Assembly: GCA_024635795.1 (NCBI GenBank)
Contig: JAGXIH010000017.1
Coordinates: 310,001 to 374,000 of the forward strand
Direction of reading: 5' to 3'
DNA length: 64,000 nucleotides
Source of the DNA: Salegentibacter sp.
Lineage (GTDB): Bacteria > Bacteroidota > Bacteroidia > Flavobacteriales > Flavobacteriaceae
The position numbers and the translations under genes were made by a program. Within the stretch, counting starts at the first letter, position 1. The number at the start of each line of letters is the position of its first letter. The notes below the pieces were generated by a model. That model had not been told where the DNA came from and did not search any database. It saw nothing but the letters and a program-made list of their open reading frames with translations. Of this stretch, positions 26,305 through 34,612 are shown one piece after another.

Positions 26305-29300
26305 ATGAAATACAGATCTTTTAGCATAATCAAGACCCCAACTAAGGCCTTGTTATGCCTGATGATAGCTCTAATTCATATCAACACCTTTGCCCAGGAA
26401 AGTCAGAGCACTAAAGAAATTTCCCATTCGGTTTATTTTACTGCAAATACGGGGCTGGAGGATTCCTCATTTTCAGAATTAATTCTGAAGCAAATAAACG
26501 AGGAATCACAAAATGACCAGGAAGCTTCAGTAGTAGTTGTGGGGAACATTACCCCAAAAGGAGGCTATCCTCCAAAAAAGAAAGATCGGAAAGAAACAGA
26601 AGAATTTTTAAAGGAAAGACTTATGAAGCCCCTGGAAGGTTTCAACGGAAATATTATTTACAACCCCGGCGTAAATGAATGGAACGAAGAAGGTCACCAG
26701 AATATAGACGATATGGAGTCCTTTCTTCAGGATAACAGCGAAGCAGAATTCTGGCCTAATGATGGATGCCCCATTGAAGGGGAAGATCTTAACGATGATG
26801 TGCGGTTGGTGATGGTGGATTCCCAATGGTTTCTGGAAGTATGGGACAATCATCCATACATTAATGACAAATGCGAAATAAAAACCCGGGAGCAGTTTTT
26901 TATTGAATTTAAGGATGAATTAAAAGATGAGCAGGGGAAAACTATAATAGTGAGTATTCACCACCCAGTGATGTCTAACACCCGCCACGGATTAATAAAT
27001 AAAATTGCAGGTTTTACCGAACAATCTTACCAAAATCCACTAAGAAAAGAATTACGCGACAGGCTGGAAACCCTCTCCAGACAATTTGAAGATGTGATCT
27101 TTGTTTCCGGCAACGACAGGAACCTGCAATATATAGAAGACGATAACACTCCGCAGATCATAAGCGGGGCCATGGGTAAACTCCAAAGATCAAAACCGGA
27201 AGGAGATAAGGATTTCGCCGCAAAAAAAACCGGTTTCATTAAGCTGAATGTCTATAAAAATGGTAGGTCGGTAGTAGATTTTTACGAATCTACCGCTTCC
27301 GGGCCACAGCTTCTGCACAGCCAGGATATTAAACGTGAGAGAATTAGTGAAGACGAGGTTTCTTATCATTCAAAAGAAGACTTTGAATCCACTTATAAAG
27401 CCTCTGTTTATACCCAGGAAGAGGTTAATAAATCTTTTCCTTATAAAAAAATGTGGGGTGAACATTACCGCGAAATTTATGCTAAGCAAATAGAAGTGCC
27501 CGTATTGTTTTTAGATACCCTACCTGGAAACCCCATAGCTATTAGTGAAGGGGGCGGTAAACAATCGAGATCCCTTCGGTTACGTGATGATAATGAAAAC
27601 GAGTTTACGTTAAGGGAAGTAAGGAAAAGTGCCCTCAGGTTTATGCAGGCAAATATTCCAGGCCATTATATCTACGATTTTATGCAGAATACAGTAGCAG
27701 AACGAATCGTACAGGATTTTTACACCACGGCTCACCCATATGCGCCATTTGCCGTTAATGATATCATGGAAGACCTTGATCTCTATCACGCCAATCCTAA
27801 ACTTTATTATGTTCCGAAGCAAGAAAACCTAAGTATCTATAACGAAGATTATGGAGATAAGCTTTATATGCTGGAAGAACACGTTGGCGATCACAATAAG
27901 GAGTTTAAAGACTTTGGAAATGCTGATGATATAATTAGTACTTCCGACCTTTTGCTTGAGTTGAGAAAAACAAAAAACATCTACGTACACGAGCCTACAT
28001 ATATAAGAGCCCGTCTTACCGATATGCTAATTGGAGACTGGGACAGGCATGAAGACCAGTGGAGATGGGCAGAGTTTAAGGAAAACGACTCGGTTAAAAT
28101 GTATAAACCAATTCCACGGGATCGCGATCAGGCCTTCTCTAAATATGATGGTTTTATGGTGAGGCTTTTAAAATTTGGTTTACCTGAAATGAGAGCCTTT
28201 CAGAGTTTTAAGCCAGAGCTTACCGATATAAAATGGTTTAATAAAGCAGCCTATTCTTTGGATAAAGCTTTTATAAGAAACGCTACCTGGACCGAATGGA
28301 AAGAACAGGTGGAATATATTCAGAAAAACCTAAGTGATGAAAATATTGAAGCGGCCTTTGCTGCCCTTCCTGAAGACACGAGGGGTGAAAGCATAGAAAA
28401 TATAAAACAATCTCTTAAAGCCAGACGTGATAATCTGGAAGACATTGCGAATCGGTATTATGAATTCTTAGTCCGTTACGATATTGTCACAGGAACAGAA
28501 GAAGACGACTCCATTATAATTACCCGAAAACAGAATGGCGTAACCGAAATTAAGGTAGTTGGCGGTGATGGTTCAGAGTTTCAGCGCTCATATTCCTCTT
28601 CAGAAACCAAAGAGATCTGGGTCTATGGCCTGGAAGGAGAAGACGATTTCAGGGTTGAAGGAAAAGGAAATGACTTGATTAAACTTAAAATTGTGGGTGG
28701 CAAAAACAACGACACTTATAATTTTGATAATTCACGTCAAACCAAAATTTACGACTATAAAAGCAAAAAGAACCGTTTTGAGAAAATCGGTTCCAAAATG
28801 CTTACCGATAATTACGACATAAATAATTATGACCCCGAAAAACGCAAATATTCCACCAATGTGTTTTTCCCCAGCATAGGTTTCGATCCCGATGCAGGTT
28901 TTAAAATGGGAGTAAAAAACACCTACACCACCTATGGCCTTGCCAGAAACCCATTTACAGCACAACATAGTCTTTCGCTCAATTATTTCTTTGCTACCGA
29001 TGGATTTTCAGCGGAATATACCGGAGAATTTGCACATATCTTTCCCAACTGGAATCTTGGCCTTGAAGCAAAATACACCAGCCCTAATTATACTCTGAAT
29101 TACTTCGGAACAGGTAATGATAGTTTTTATGATGAAGACATGGTAGATATGGATTTCAACAGGGTAAGGATTCAGCAGATGAGTTTTGCCCCTTCTTTGA
29201 TAAGAGAAAATAATCGCGGCAGTAGTTTTTACCTGAAAGGAATACTGGAGTCCATGGAGGTGGCCTATAATGAAAATGAATTTGTAGGACAGTCTTTTGA

Positions 29301-29895
29301 TGAAAACAGCGAACTTTTTGAGCAACAAATTTACGGTGGAGCTGAATTGTTTTTCCGCTATTTTAATCAGGACAATCCCGCCTTCCCTAGTCGGGGCATG
29401 GATTTTAGTTTAACCACCGGATACAAGGCTAATATTGACGACCACAATAACAAATTCGGTTACCTTAAGCCCTCTATAGGCATTAATTACCCATTACATT
29501 CCAGCGGAATAGCTACTCTTGCGACCAAGGTGAGTGGGGAGATGATCTTTGGTGATAATTATGAATTCTATCACGGAGCTACCCTCGGCGGAAACCATAG
29601 TCTTAGAGCCTACCGCAACGAACGTTTTAACGGGAAAACTGTTTTTTACCATAGTACAGATATTCGGGTGGGGCTTTCCCAACTACGGACTAATTTTGTC
29701 CCGCTTAGATTCGGGGTAACTGCAGGTTATGACTACGGAAGGGTATGGAGTGATGAGCCCGAGTCTAATGACTGGCACGACAATTACGGAGGTTCAGTCT
29801 TTATAAACGGATTTAATGCCTTAACCGCAAATTTTGGCTATTACCTGGGGGACGATGGCAACAGATTTATGTTCAGCCTTGGATTTAATTTTTAA
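26305..29895 (+). CDS. Fusion of degenerate calcineurin-like phosphoesterase, kinase-like domain and Omp85 barrel
   Basis: 1196 residues from the ATG at 26305, which opens a signal peptide ending NTFAQ; an ATG at 26266 adds 13 residues. Numbering below is from 26266. Residues about 50-350 follow the calcineurin phosphoesterase fold, but each metal motif is altered: FTANTG (58), VVGNITPKGG (91), PGVNEW (134), SGNDRN (281), against GD, GDN, GNHD and GHDH; only the SIHHP..H segment is intact. Residues about 400-720 look kinase-like: a Gly-rich EGGGKQSRSLRLR, then GDWDRHEDQW (590-599) and IPRDRDQAF. Residues 860-1209 are an Omp85/BamA-type barrel with FPSRGMDFSL and GGNHSLRAYRNERF. Placement in the outer membrane is inferred. 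Confidence 0.8.
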   Translation: MKYRSFSIIKTPTKALLCLMIALIHINTFAQESQSTKEISHSVYFTANTGLEDSSFSELILKQINEESQNDQEASVVVVGNITPKGGYPPKKKDRKETEEFLKERLMKPLEGFNGNIIYNPGVNEWNEEGHQNIDDMESFLQDNSEAEFWPNDGCPIEGEDLNDDVRLVMVDSQWFLEVWDNHPYINDKCEIKTREQFFIEFKDELKDEQGKTIIVSIHHPVMSNTRHGLINKIAGFTEQSYQNPLRKELRDRLETLSRQFEDVIFVSGNDRNLQYIEDDNTPQIISGAMGKLQRSKPEGDKDFAAKKTGFIKLNVYKNGRSVVDFYESTASGPQLLHSQDIKRERISEDEVSYHSKEDFESTYKASVYTQEEVNKSFPYKKMWGEHYREIYAKQIEVPVLFLDTLPGNPIAISEGGGKQSRSLRLRDDNENEFTLREVRKSALRFMQANIPGHYIYDFMQNTVAERIVQDFYTTAHPYAPFAVNDIMEDLDLYHANPKLYYVPKQENLSIYNEDYGDKLYMLEEHVGDHNKEFKDFGNADDIISTSDLLLELRKTKNIYVHEPTYIRARLTDMLIGDWDRHEDQWRWAEFKENDSVKMYKPIPRDRDQAFSKYDGFMVRLLKFGLPEMRAFQSFKPELTDIKWFNKAAYSLDKAFIRNATWTEWKEQVEYIQKNLSDENIEAAFAALPEDTRGESIENIKQSLKARRDNLEDIANRYYEFLVRYDIVTGTEEDDSIIITRKQNGVTEIKVVGGDGSEFQRSYSSSETKEIWVYGLEGEDDFRVEGKGNDLIKLKIVGGKNNDTYNFDNSRQTKIYDYKSKKNRFEKIGSKMLTDNYDINNYDPEKRKYSTNVFFPSIGFDPDAGFKMGVKNTYTTYGLARNPFTAQHSLSLNYFFATDGFSAEYTGEFAHIFPNWNLGLEAKYTSPNYTLNYFGTGNDSFYDEDMVDMDFNRVRIQQMSFAPSLIRENNRGSSFYLKGILESMEVAYNENEFVGQSFDENSELFEQQIYGGAELFFRYFNQDNPAFPSRGMDFSLTTGYKANIDDHNNKFGYLKPSIGINYPLHSSGIATLATKVSGEMIFGDNYEFYHGATLGGNHSLRAYRNERFNGKTVFYHSTDIRVGLSQLRTNFVPLRFGVTAGYDYGRVWSDEPESNDWHDNYGGSVFINGFNALTANFGYYLGDDGNRFMFSLGFNF

Positions 29896-29921
29896 AATAA
29901 TTATACTCTGAAAAAATAAAA

Positions 29922-29952
29922 AAACCCTGTCATTGTTGATGTGACAGGTTTA
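29922..29952 (+). terminator. Intrinsic terminator
   Basis: AAACC-TGTCA and TGACAGGTTT arms (29922-29949, one bulged C) enclose a short loop, after an A-rich run and before T-rich sequence. It stops the Omp85 fusion transcript and may also serve the convergent SYLF gene. Confidence 0.75.
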
Positions 29953-29977
29953 AAATATAATTCAAAATATAAATATA

Positions 29978-30523
29978 TTATTCAGCACGATGAAAATCAA
30001 ATCTTTGTCCACCAACTGATATTCCCGCCATAGCTCCGGCTTTAGGCATAGTTACTACAGCAACTCCATCCTGAAAATCTATATCCCGGGAAATCCCTTC
30101 TTCCAGGATTACGGCTGAAGCATTTGCACTTAATTCATAAGACCCATCCTTAAAATCATCGAGAGCTTGCTTGTTATTAAAGAAGAGAACTTCAATAAAG
30201 GATTTTCCGCCAGCCTGGAGCCCCACATCCAGTTCCTTAAGATCAGCATATCCAATCATAATTCCATTTTCGTAAACCGTTCCATTTCCCGAAGCACCGC
30301 CAATTATATAGGCTCCTTTTCCAACATTCGGAAAAATTGCATATCCTACAGAGGTTTCAAATAAATCGGCAACTTGAGGATAATTCTGTTCAATAGAAGA
30401 TTTTGCCTCTCTGGAATCAGCAACAAGTTCTTCTCCCGTTTTTCCCATAGAACCACATCCAGCAAGCCCAATAATTAAAAAAGCTATTACAGGTAGGTAC
30501 CATTTTTTATTCATCAAATTCAT
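29978..30523 (-). CDS. SYLF/YSC84-domain lipoprotein, copy 1
   Basis: 181 residues with a lipoprotein signal (IIGLAGC). The SYLF (YSC84/DUF500) domain follows: VGYAIFPNVGKGAYIIGGASGNGTVY, then LDVGLQAGG and a closing ISVGGQRFDF. In eukaryotes this domain binds phosphoinositides; bacterial members are exported and bind lipids or membranes by inference only. It is followed leftward by nothing in operon and preceded by a close paralogue 213 bases upstream. Confidence 0.87.
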   Translation of the reverse strand: MNLMNKKWYLPVIAFLIIGLAGCGSMGKTGEELVADSREAKSSIEQNYPQVADLFETSVGYAIFPNVGKGAYIIGGASGNGTVYENGIMIGYADLKELDVGLQAGGKSFIEVLFFNNKQALDDFKDGSYELSANASAVILEEGISRDIDFQDGVAVVTMPKAGAMAGISVGGQRFDFHRAE

Positions 30524-30689
30524 AATTTTTTAATTTTAAAAGGGTAAGGCCTTAATTTGCCGCTTAATGCTCGTAAAATCTGTTAATCTATTGTTATTTC
30601 ACTTGCTATTAGAGCTTTAGATATTAATTTCCATTGATCTTGAATGTAATGCCTCACCTCCTATCTACTGTAAATCCAGGTTTAAAAAC

Positions 30690-30722
30690 AAAAAACCGAA
30701 ACGTGTTGCATTCCGGTTTTAG
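30690..30722 (-). terminator. Terminator of the second SYLF gene
   Basis: On the minus strand AAAACCGGAA pairs with TTCGGTTTT across a GC-poor loop, followed by a T run, 15 bases past the stop codon. Confidence 0.7.
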
Positions 30723-30736
30723 GTGAATCTAATTTC

Positions 30737-31282
30737 TTAATTAAGGTCTTTATAATCAAATTTCTGACCTCCCACTGAAACCTCTATCATGGCTCCTGCC
30801 TTTGGCATCGTTAATATTGCTCTTCCGTTTTCAAACTCTACACTTTTAGCTTTTCCCTCTTCAATAATTACTGCCGAAGCATTGCCGGCCAGCTTGTAAT
30901 TTCCTTCCTTAAATTTATCCAGTTCAGATTTGGTTTGAAAAAGAATAGCCTGCCTGAATGCCTGACCTCCTAATTGAAACCCAATATCCAACTGCCTCAA
31001 TTCAGCAAACCCAATAAGATTTCCATTTTGGTAAACCACACCATTCCCGGCAGCTCCACCCAAAATATAGGCCCCTTTCCCTACATTGGGAAAGATCACA
31101 TACCCCGCCGAGAGATCGAATAGTTCTTTTACCTCAGGATTATCGGTTATAAAGGCTGTTTTAGCCCTTTCTGCGTCATCTATCAAGCGTTCCTGATCTT
31201 CAGTTTGAGCAAATGTTGTGCTCATAAAAATCAAAGAGAACAGGAAACCGTAAACAAAATTTAATTTCAATTTTTCCATCAT
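30737..31282 (-). CDS. SYLF/YSC84-domain secreted protein, copy 2
   Basis: 181 residues, the same length as copy 1 and about half identical across the domain (AGYVIFPNVGKGAYILGGAAGNGVVY, LDIGFQLGG, VSVGGQKFDY). It differs in having an ordinary signal peptide (STTFAQ) rather than a lipobox, so the two paralogues would occupy different sites, one membrane anchored and one soluble in the periplasm. Two ATGs at 31282 and 31279 are possible starts. The pair is probably a local tandem duplication. Confidence 0.87.
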   Translation of the reverse strand: MMEKLKLNFVYGFLFSLIFMSTTFAQTEDQERLIDDAERAKTAFITDNPEVKELFDLSAGYVIFPNVGKGAYILGGAAGNGVVYQNGNLIGFAELRQLDIGFQLGGQAFRQAILFQTKSELDKFKEGNYKLAGNASAVIIEEGKAKSVEFENGRAILTMPKAGAMIEVSVGGQKFDYKDLN

Positions 31283-31560
31283 TAATCATTTTAATTTTAC
31301 TCTATTGAAATTAAGAATTTGCCGTCACAACTACTGTTAAGCAACTGTTATATTCAAGCCGCCAAAAAGTTCTACAAAAAACTGTGGAATTCCACACCAG
31401 TTTTCAGCATCTCAAAAAATAAACTTCCTTATCCCGGGCTTTTTAAACCAATGAAATTACACCCAAGTAACTACAATAAAGCGATTTAAGTGCTTTTTAT
31501 TTAAGAAAAACAAAAGATGGTAAGATAGTTGGTTTAAAGGCTTGAACCCAAATTGAATTG

Positions 31561-32793
31561 ATGTTGAACGATATAGATATAAACCTGCTTTTTGATATTG
31601 CACAAGTTATATTTCTGATTCCATTTTTATACCTGCTTAATCAGGAGATCTTTAAACGTCTTAAGAAAAGACATAGTTTTTTTTCTTTCAGGCTAATGAA
31701 CAGTCTATTCTTTTATCACCTCATCTTTGGTGCTATTTATTATACCTATGCTTCTTTTAACCCATCAGACTCACATAGGTATTTTCAGGTTCCGCAAAGA
31801 GTAGGAAAAGAATGGATGGATTTTGCAAAAACCGGAACCGGTTTCATAGATTTTATATCCTATCCATTTATAAACTATCTGGATTTCAGCTATGAAATGA
31901 TGATGTTGCTCTTCACCTGGATTGGGTACCTAGGCTTCGTATATGCGTATCTTATCTTTAGAGAGAATATGCCGCATAAGATCAAAGTTTTTAAAAAGAT
32001 CAACTTACTGCCACTACTGCTTTTCCTTCCCAATATGCACTTCTGGACGGCCTCATTGGGAAAAGGCGCGCCAATTTTTCTGGGACTTATGATGTTTGCC
32101 TATGCTGTAAAGAATTCTGAACAACGCTGGCAAGGACTATTTTTTGGTTCGCTCCTGGTCTTTTGTATCAGACCACACATTTTCCTGCTGGTAGCGGTTG
32201 TAGCAATATTGGGAATATTATTCGGTAATAAACGTATTGAATGGAAAAAGAAATTGGTTTATACCGGGCTAATAACCGGGGTCCTTTTGATCTTTAGAGA
32301 TCAGATCCTTGGCGTGGTAAACCTGGGGAATTCCCAGGACCTCATCAACGATTTTATTGCCTTTACCGATAAAAGGGCCGATAGTTTAGGGCAGGCAACC
32401 TCTGGAGTAACCATGAGCGATTACTCCCTTTTCGAGAAATTTTTCACGTTCTGGTTCAGACCATTGTTCTTTGACGCGCCTGGATTCTTTGGAGTTATCG
32501 TTTCTGTTGAAAATCTTATTTATCTGTTACTGGCAGTGAAGCTGTTTAAAAGAAATTTCTTCAGCTTTATCAAGATTGCACCAGTAAAGGTGAAGATGAG
32601 CCTCTTATTGTTCTTACTGAGTTCTTTTGCAATGACTTTTGTGATGTCTAATCTGGGAATAATCATCAGGCAAAAAACAATGGTAATGTATTTCCTGTTT
32701 TTTGTGATCTATTATTTCCTGGCTCATGAGCAGATGCTAAAGTCAAGCCCTAAAGTGCGAACATTGGAAATATATCCGCGAAAAGCGGCTTAA
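31561..32793 (+). CDS. Polytopic membrane protein, EpsG/polymerase-like
   Basis: 410 residues from the ATG at 31561 (a TTG at 31558 precedes it). About ten membrane helices are visible. Features such as SFNPSDSHRYF in the first outer loop, LPNMHFWTASLGKGAPIFLG and RPHIFLLV recall the EpsG/O-antigen polymerase-like membrane proteins that assemble polysaccharides. No glycosyltransferase or export genes lie around it, so it is an orphan and the function is open. A shared terminator follows. Confidence 0.65.
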   Translation: MLNDIDINLLFDIAQVIFLIPFLYLLNQEIFKRLKKRHSFFSFRLMNSLFFYHLIFGAIYYTYASFNPSDSHRYFQVPQRVGKEWMDFAKTGTGFIDFISYPFINYLDFSYEMMMLLFTWIGYLGFVYAYLIFRENMPHKIKVFKKINLLPLLLFLPNMHFWTASLGKGAPIFLGLMMFAYAVKNSEQRWQGLFFGSLLVFCIRPHIFLLVAVVAILGILFGNKRIEWKKKLVYTGLITGVLLIFRDQILGVVNLGNSQDLINDFIAFTDKRADSLGQATSGVTMSDYSLFEKFFTFWFRPLFFDAPGFFGVIVSVENLIYLLLAVKLFKRNFFSFIKIAPVKVKMSLLLFLLSSFAMTFVMSNLGIIIRQKTMVMYFLFFVIYYFLAHEQMLKSSPKVRTLEIYPRKAA

Positions 32794-32805
32794 ACTTATA
32801 TTAAA

Positions 32806-32846
32806 ACAAAAGCCCCGAGGCAGATTTGCTTTGGGGCTTTTTATTT
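32806..32846. terminator. Bidirectional terminator between the membrane protein and the tRNA genes
   Basis: AAAAGCCCC (32808-32816) and GGGGCTTTTT (32833-32842) form a stem around a 16-base loop with A and T runs on both sides. It closes the rightward protein gene and the leftward tRNA transcript. Confidence 0.85.
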
Positions 32847-32847
32847 T

Positions 32848-32901
32848 TGGTAGCCTCGCCAGGAATCGAACCTGGATCTAAAGTTTAGGAAACTTCTATT
32901 C
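32848..32901 (-). pseudogene. 3' part of a split tRNA-Arg(CCU) gene
   Basis: On the minus strand this segment holds the 3' strand of the D stem, the anticodon arm with loop TTCCTAA (anticodon CCT), a complete T arm (CCAGG-TTCGATT-CCTGG), acceptor strand CGAGGCT, discriminator A and an encoded CCA. It lacks its 5' part, which lies at 33013-33033 on the other side of a complete tRNA gene. Joined, the two pieces make a regular tRNA without a missing or extra base. It is called a pseudogene because bacteria are not known to rejoin such halves. Confidence 0.75.
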
Positions 32902-33012
32902 CCTGCCCGCCGTTGTGGTCTCACCAGGACTCGAACCTGGATCTAGAGTTTAGGAAACTCCTATTCTATCCCTTGAACTATGAGACCTTTAAATTGATAG
33001 TTGGCAGGCGGG
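32902..33012 (-). repeat. 111-bp insertion with imperfect terminal inverted repeats, carrying a tRNA
   Basis: This segment interrupts the outer tRNA exactly at the end of its D loop. On the minus strand it begins CCCGCCTGCCAAC and ends ACAACGGCGGGCAGG, so ten-base GC-rich ends match as inverted repeats at eight of ten positions and could pair in RNA with one G-U and one mismatch. Between them lies the complete tRNA-Arg. No target-site duplication is obvious. Confidence 0.7.
32916..32987 (-). tRNA. tRNA-Arg (anticodon CCU)
   Basis: Complete cloverleaf on the minus strand: acceptor stem GGTCTCA/TGAGACC, D arm GTTC-AAGGGATA-GAAT, anticodon stem GGAGT/ACTCT with loop TTCCTAA, T arm CCAGG-TTCGAGT-CCTGG and discriminator A. 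The anticodon CCT reads AGG codons. CCA is not encoded (CAA follows). It lies inside the D-loop interruption of a second, near-identical tRNA-Arg(CCU), from whose promoter it is probably transcribed. Confidence 0.93.
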
Positions 33013-33033
33013 TATCCATTGAACTACGAGGCC
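33013..33033 (-). pseudogene. 5' part of the split tRNA-Arg(CCU) gene
   Basis: The minus strand reads GGCCTCG (5' acceptor strand), TA, GTTC (D stem) and AATGGATA (D loop), then stops at the 111-bp insertion. GGCCTCG pairs with the CGAGGCT of the 3' part at 32848-32901, including one G-U at the top. The 21 bases are in phase with the inner tRNA, which has TAGTTCAAGGGATA at the same place. Confidence 0.75.
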
Positions 33034-33045
33034 GCGCAAGGGCCA

Positions 33046-33078
33046 CAAAAATAATAATGTTTTGAGAAAAAATTCAAA
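33046..33078 (-). promoter_or_regulatory. Promoter of the tRNA-Arg transcript
   Basis: On the minus strand TTTG (33078-33075), a 21-base spacer and TATTTTTG (33053-33046) form a near-ideal promoter 12 bases before the 5' end of the split outer tRNA. It implies that the outer halves and the inner tRNA are all in one transcript. Confidence 0.6.
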
Positions 33079-33146
33079 TTCCCTCTTAAAATTTCGCAAA
33101 GCATCCGGAAACTTTGTAATTTCAGTTTGATCTTAAATTTTGCATT

Positions 33147-33452
33147 ATGAAATTACTCGCAACTATAAGCAGTTTCATCTTTTTATTTGCCAACACCTGT
33201 AATTCTCCTGAAGGTCAGAATGATCACCTTCAGCTTACCGGAACCCTTGAAGCTACGGGGATTACCTCTTATCAATATGGAAGTCATACCCTTACTACAG
33301 AAGATACTTTTTACGCGCTTCGAAGTGAGAAGATAGACCTCAGTAAATTTGAAGGTAAAACCGTTAGCCTTGAAGGAGAAAAAATAGCAGGTTACCCCGT
33401 AGATGGAGGCCCCGATTATATTGAAGTAAACAAGATCAAAGAGAAGGAATAA
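33147..33452 (+). CDS. Small exported protein, unknown
   Basis: 101 residues with a hydrophobic N-terminus ending FLFANTC, perhaps a weak lipoprotein signal (Thr before Cys is unusual). The body is a small beta-rich domain resembling OB-like folds: LQLTGTLEATG, FYALRSEKIDLSKFEGKTVSLEG. No family can be assigned with confidence. It stands alone, 115 bases before the DUF1028 gene on the same strand. Confidence 0.6.
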   Translation: MKLLATISSFIFLFANTCNSPEGQNDHLQLTGTLEATGITSYQYGSHTLTTEDTFYALRSEKIDLSKFEGKTVSLEGEKIAGYPVDGGPDYIEVNKIKEKE

Positions 33453-33567
33453 GCGGTTTCTTTAATACATCTGCTTTTTCCGGAATGAAGTTTTTTCAAG
33501 GATACATACGAGTTGGAATTATACTCCTTAAAGAAGATTGCATACCTTTAATACCTATATAATTAAA

Positions 33568-34554
33568 ATGAAAACAATTTTACTTTCGGCTATGTCCATT
33601 TTATTATGCCTGCCGGTTTTTTCTCAAAATCCAGGAATTGAAAAAGAGGCATTTGCCCATACCTATTCTATTGTGGCCCGGGATTCTGTTACCGGCGAAA
33701 TGGCGGTTGGAGTACAGAGCCATTGGTTTTCTGTAGGACCATTGGTAGCCTGGGGAAAAAGTGGCGTTGGGGTGGTTGCCACCCAGTCTTTTGTGAACCC
33801 CGAATATGGACCGCGCGGACTTGAATTAATGGAAAAGGGGATTTCCGCTGTAGAAGCTTTGGAAGAAATCGCCAATTCAGATGGTGGACGGGAATACAGA
33901 CAGGTAGCATTTTTAGATAGCCATGGAAATACCGCCGCATTCACCGGCCAGAACTGTGTAGAGGCAGCCGGCCATATAACCGATGAAAATTTTTCGGTGC
34001 AGGCCAATATGATGCTGAACGAAGAAACTGTGCCGGCAATGGCAGAAAGTTTCAGCCGTAATTCTCATCTTCCCCTGGCGGAAAGGGTTCTCGAAGCCTT
34101 AAAAGCAGCCCAGGAAACAGGAGGTGATATTCGCGGAAAACAGTCGGCAGCCTTGATTGTAGTTGGAGCTGAAAAAGTTGAAGAAAGCTGGAAAGATAAA
34201 AAAATAGATCTCCGGGTGGATGATCACGCCGAACCTATCAAAGAACTGGAACGTCTCCTGAAAACTGCCCGTGCCTACGAACATATGAATGAAGGTGACC
34301 TCGCTATGGAAGATGGAGATGTAGATAAGGCTTTGGAGGAATATGGCTCCGCAGAAAAAATGTTCCCCGATAACCTGGAGATGCAATTCTGGAAGGCGGT
34401 AGCCCTGGCCAATGCAGGAGAGATTCAGGAAGCAAAACCTGTTTTCGATAAGATCTTCAAAAAAAATGAAAACTGGCGTGAAATGTTAAGGAGATTACCA
34501 AAAGCCGGACTTTTAGATGTTAGCGACGAGGAATTAAAGCAACTTACCGAATAG
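33568..34554 (+). CDS. DUF1028 protein (Ntn-hydrolase-like) with C-terminal helical repeat
   Basis: 328 residues from the ATG at 33568; the TTG at 33538 would put ten residues before a good signal peptide (PVFSQ). The mature protein starts with the DUF1028 domain: TYSIVARDSVTGEMAVGVQS, GVGVVATQSFVNPEYG and GKQSAALIVV. This family has an Ntn-hydrolase-like fold, and some members form part of larger peptidoglycan-binding proteins. Residues about 240-325 form TPR-like helices (LAMEDGDVDKALEEYGSAEKMF). Substrate unknown; periplasmic location inferred. Confidence 0.88.
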   Translation: MKTILLSAMSILLCLPVFSQNPGIEKEAFAHTYSIVARDSVTGEMAVGVQSHWFSVGPLVAWGKSGVGVVATQSFVNPEYGPRGLELMEKGISAVEALEEIANSDGGREYRQVAFLDSHGNTAAFTGQNCVEAAGHITDENFSVQANMMLNEETVPAMAESFSRNSHLPLAERVLEALKAAQETGGDIRGKQSAALIVVGAEKVEESWKDKKIDLRVDDHAEPIKELERLLKTARAYEHMNEGDLAMEDGDVDKALEEYGSAEKMFPDNLEMQFWKAVALANAGEIQEAKPVFDKIFKKNENWREMLRRLPKAGLLDVSDEELKQLTE

Positions 34555-34612
34555 ATTATTAATTAGCTGTCTTTCTTATTATCTTAGCAAATCAGGAAAA
34601 AATTACACCATT

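Noticed and set aside
26305-27400. Active metallophosphoesterase
   Set aside because: All Asp/Asn/His metal motifs but one are altered, so hydrolysis is unlikely even though the fold appears kept.
32902-33012. Group I or group II intron in the tRNA gene
   Set aside because: 111 bases is too short for either, most of it is a complete tRNA, and group I introns of bacterial tRNAs sit in the anticodon loop.
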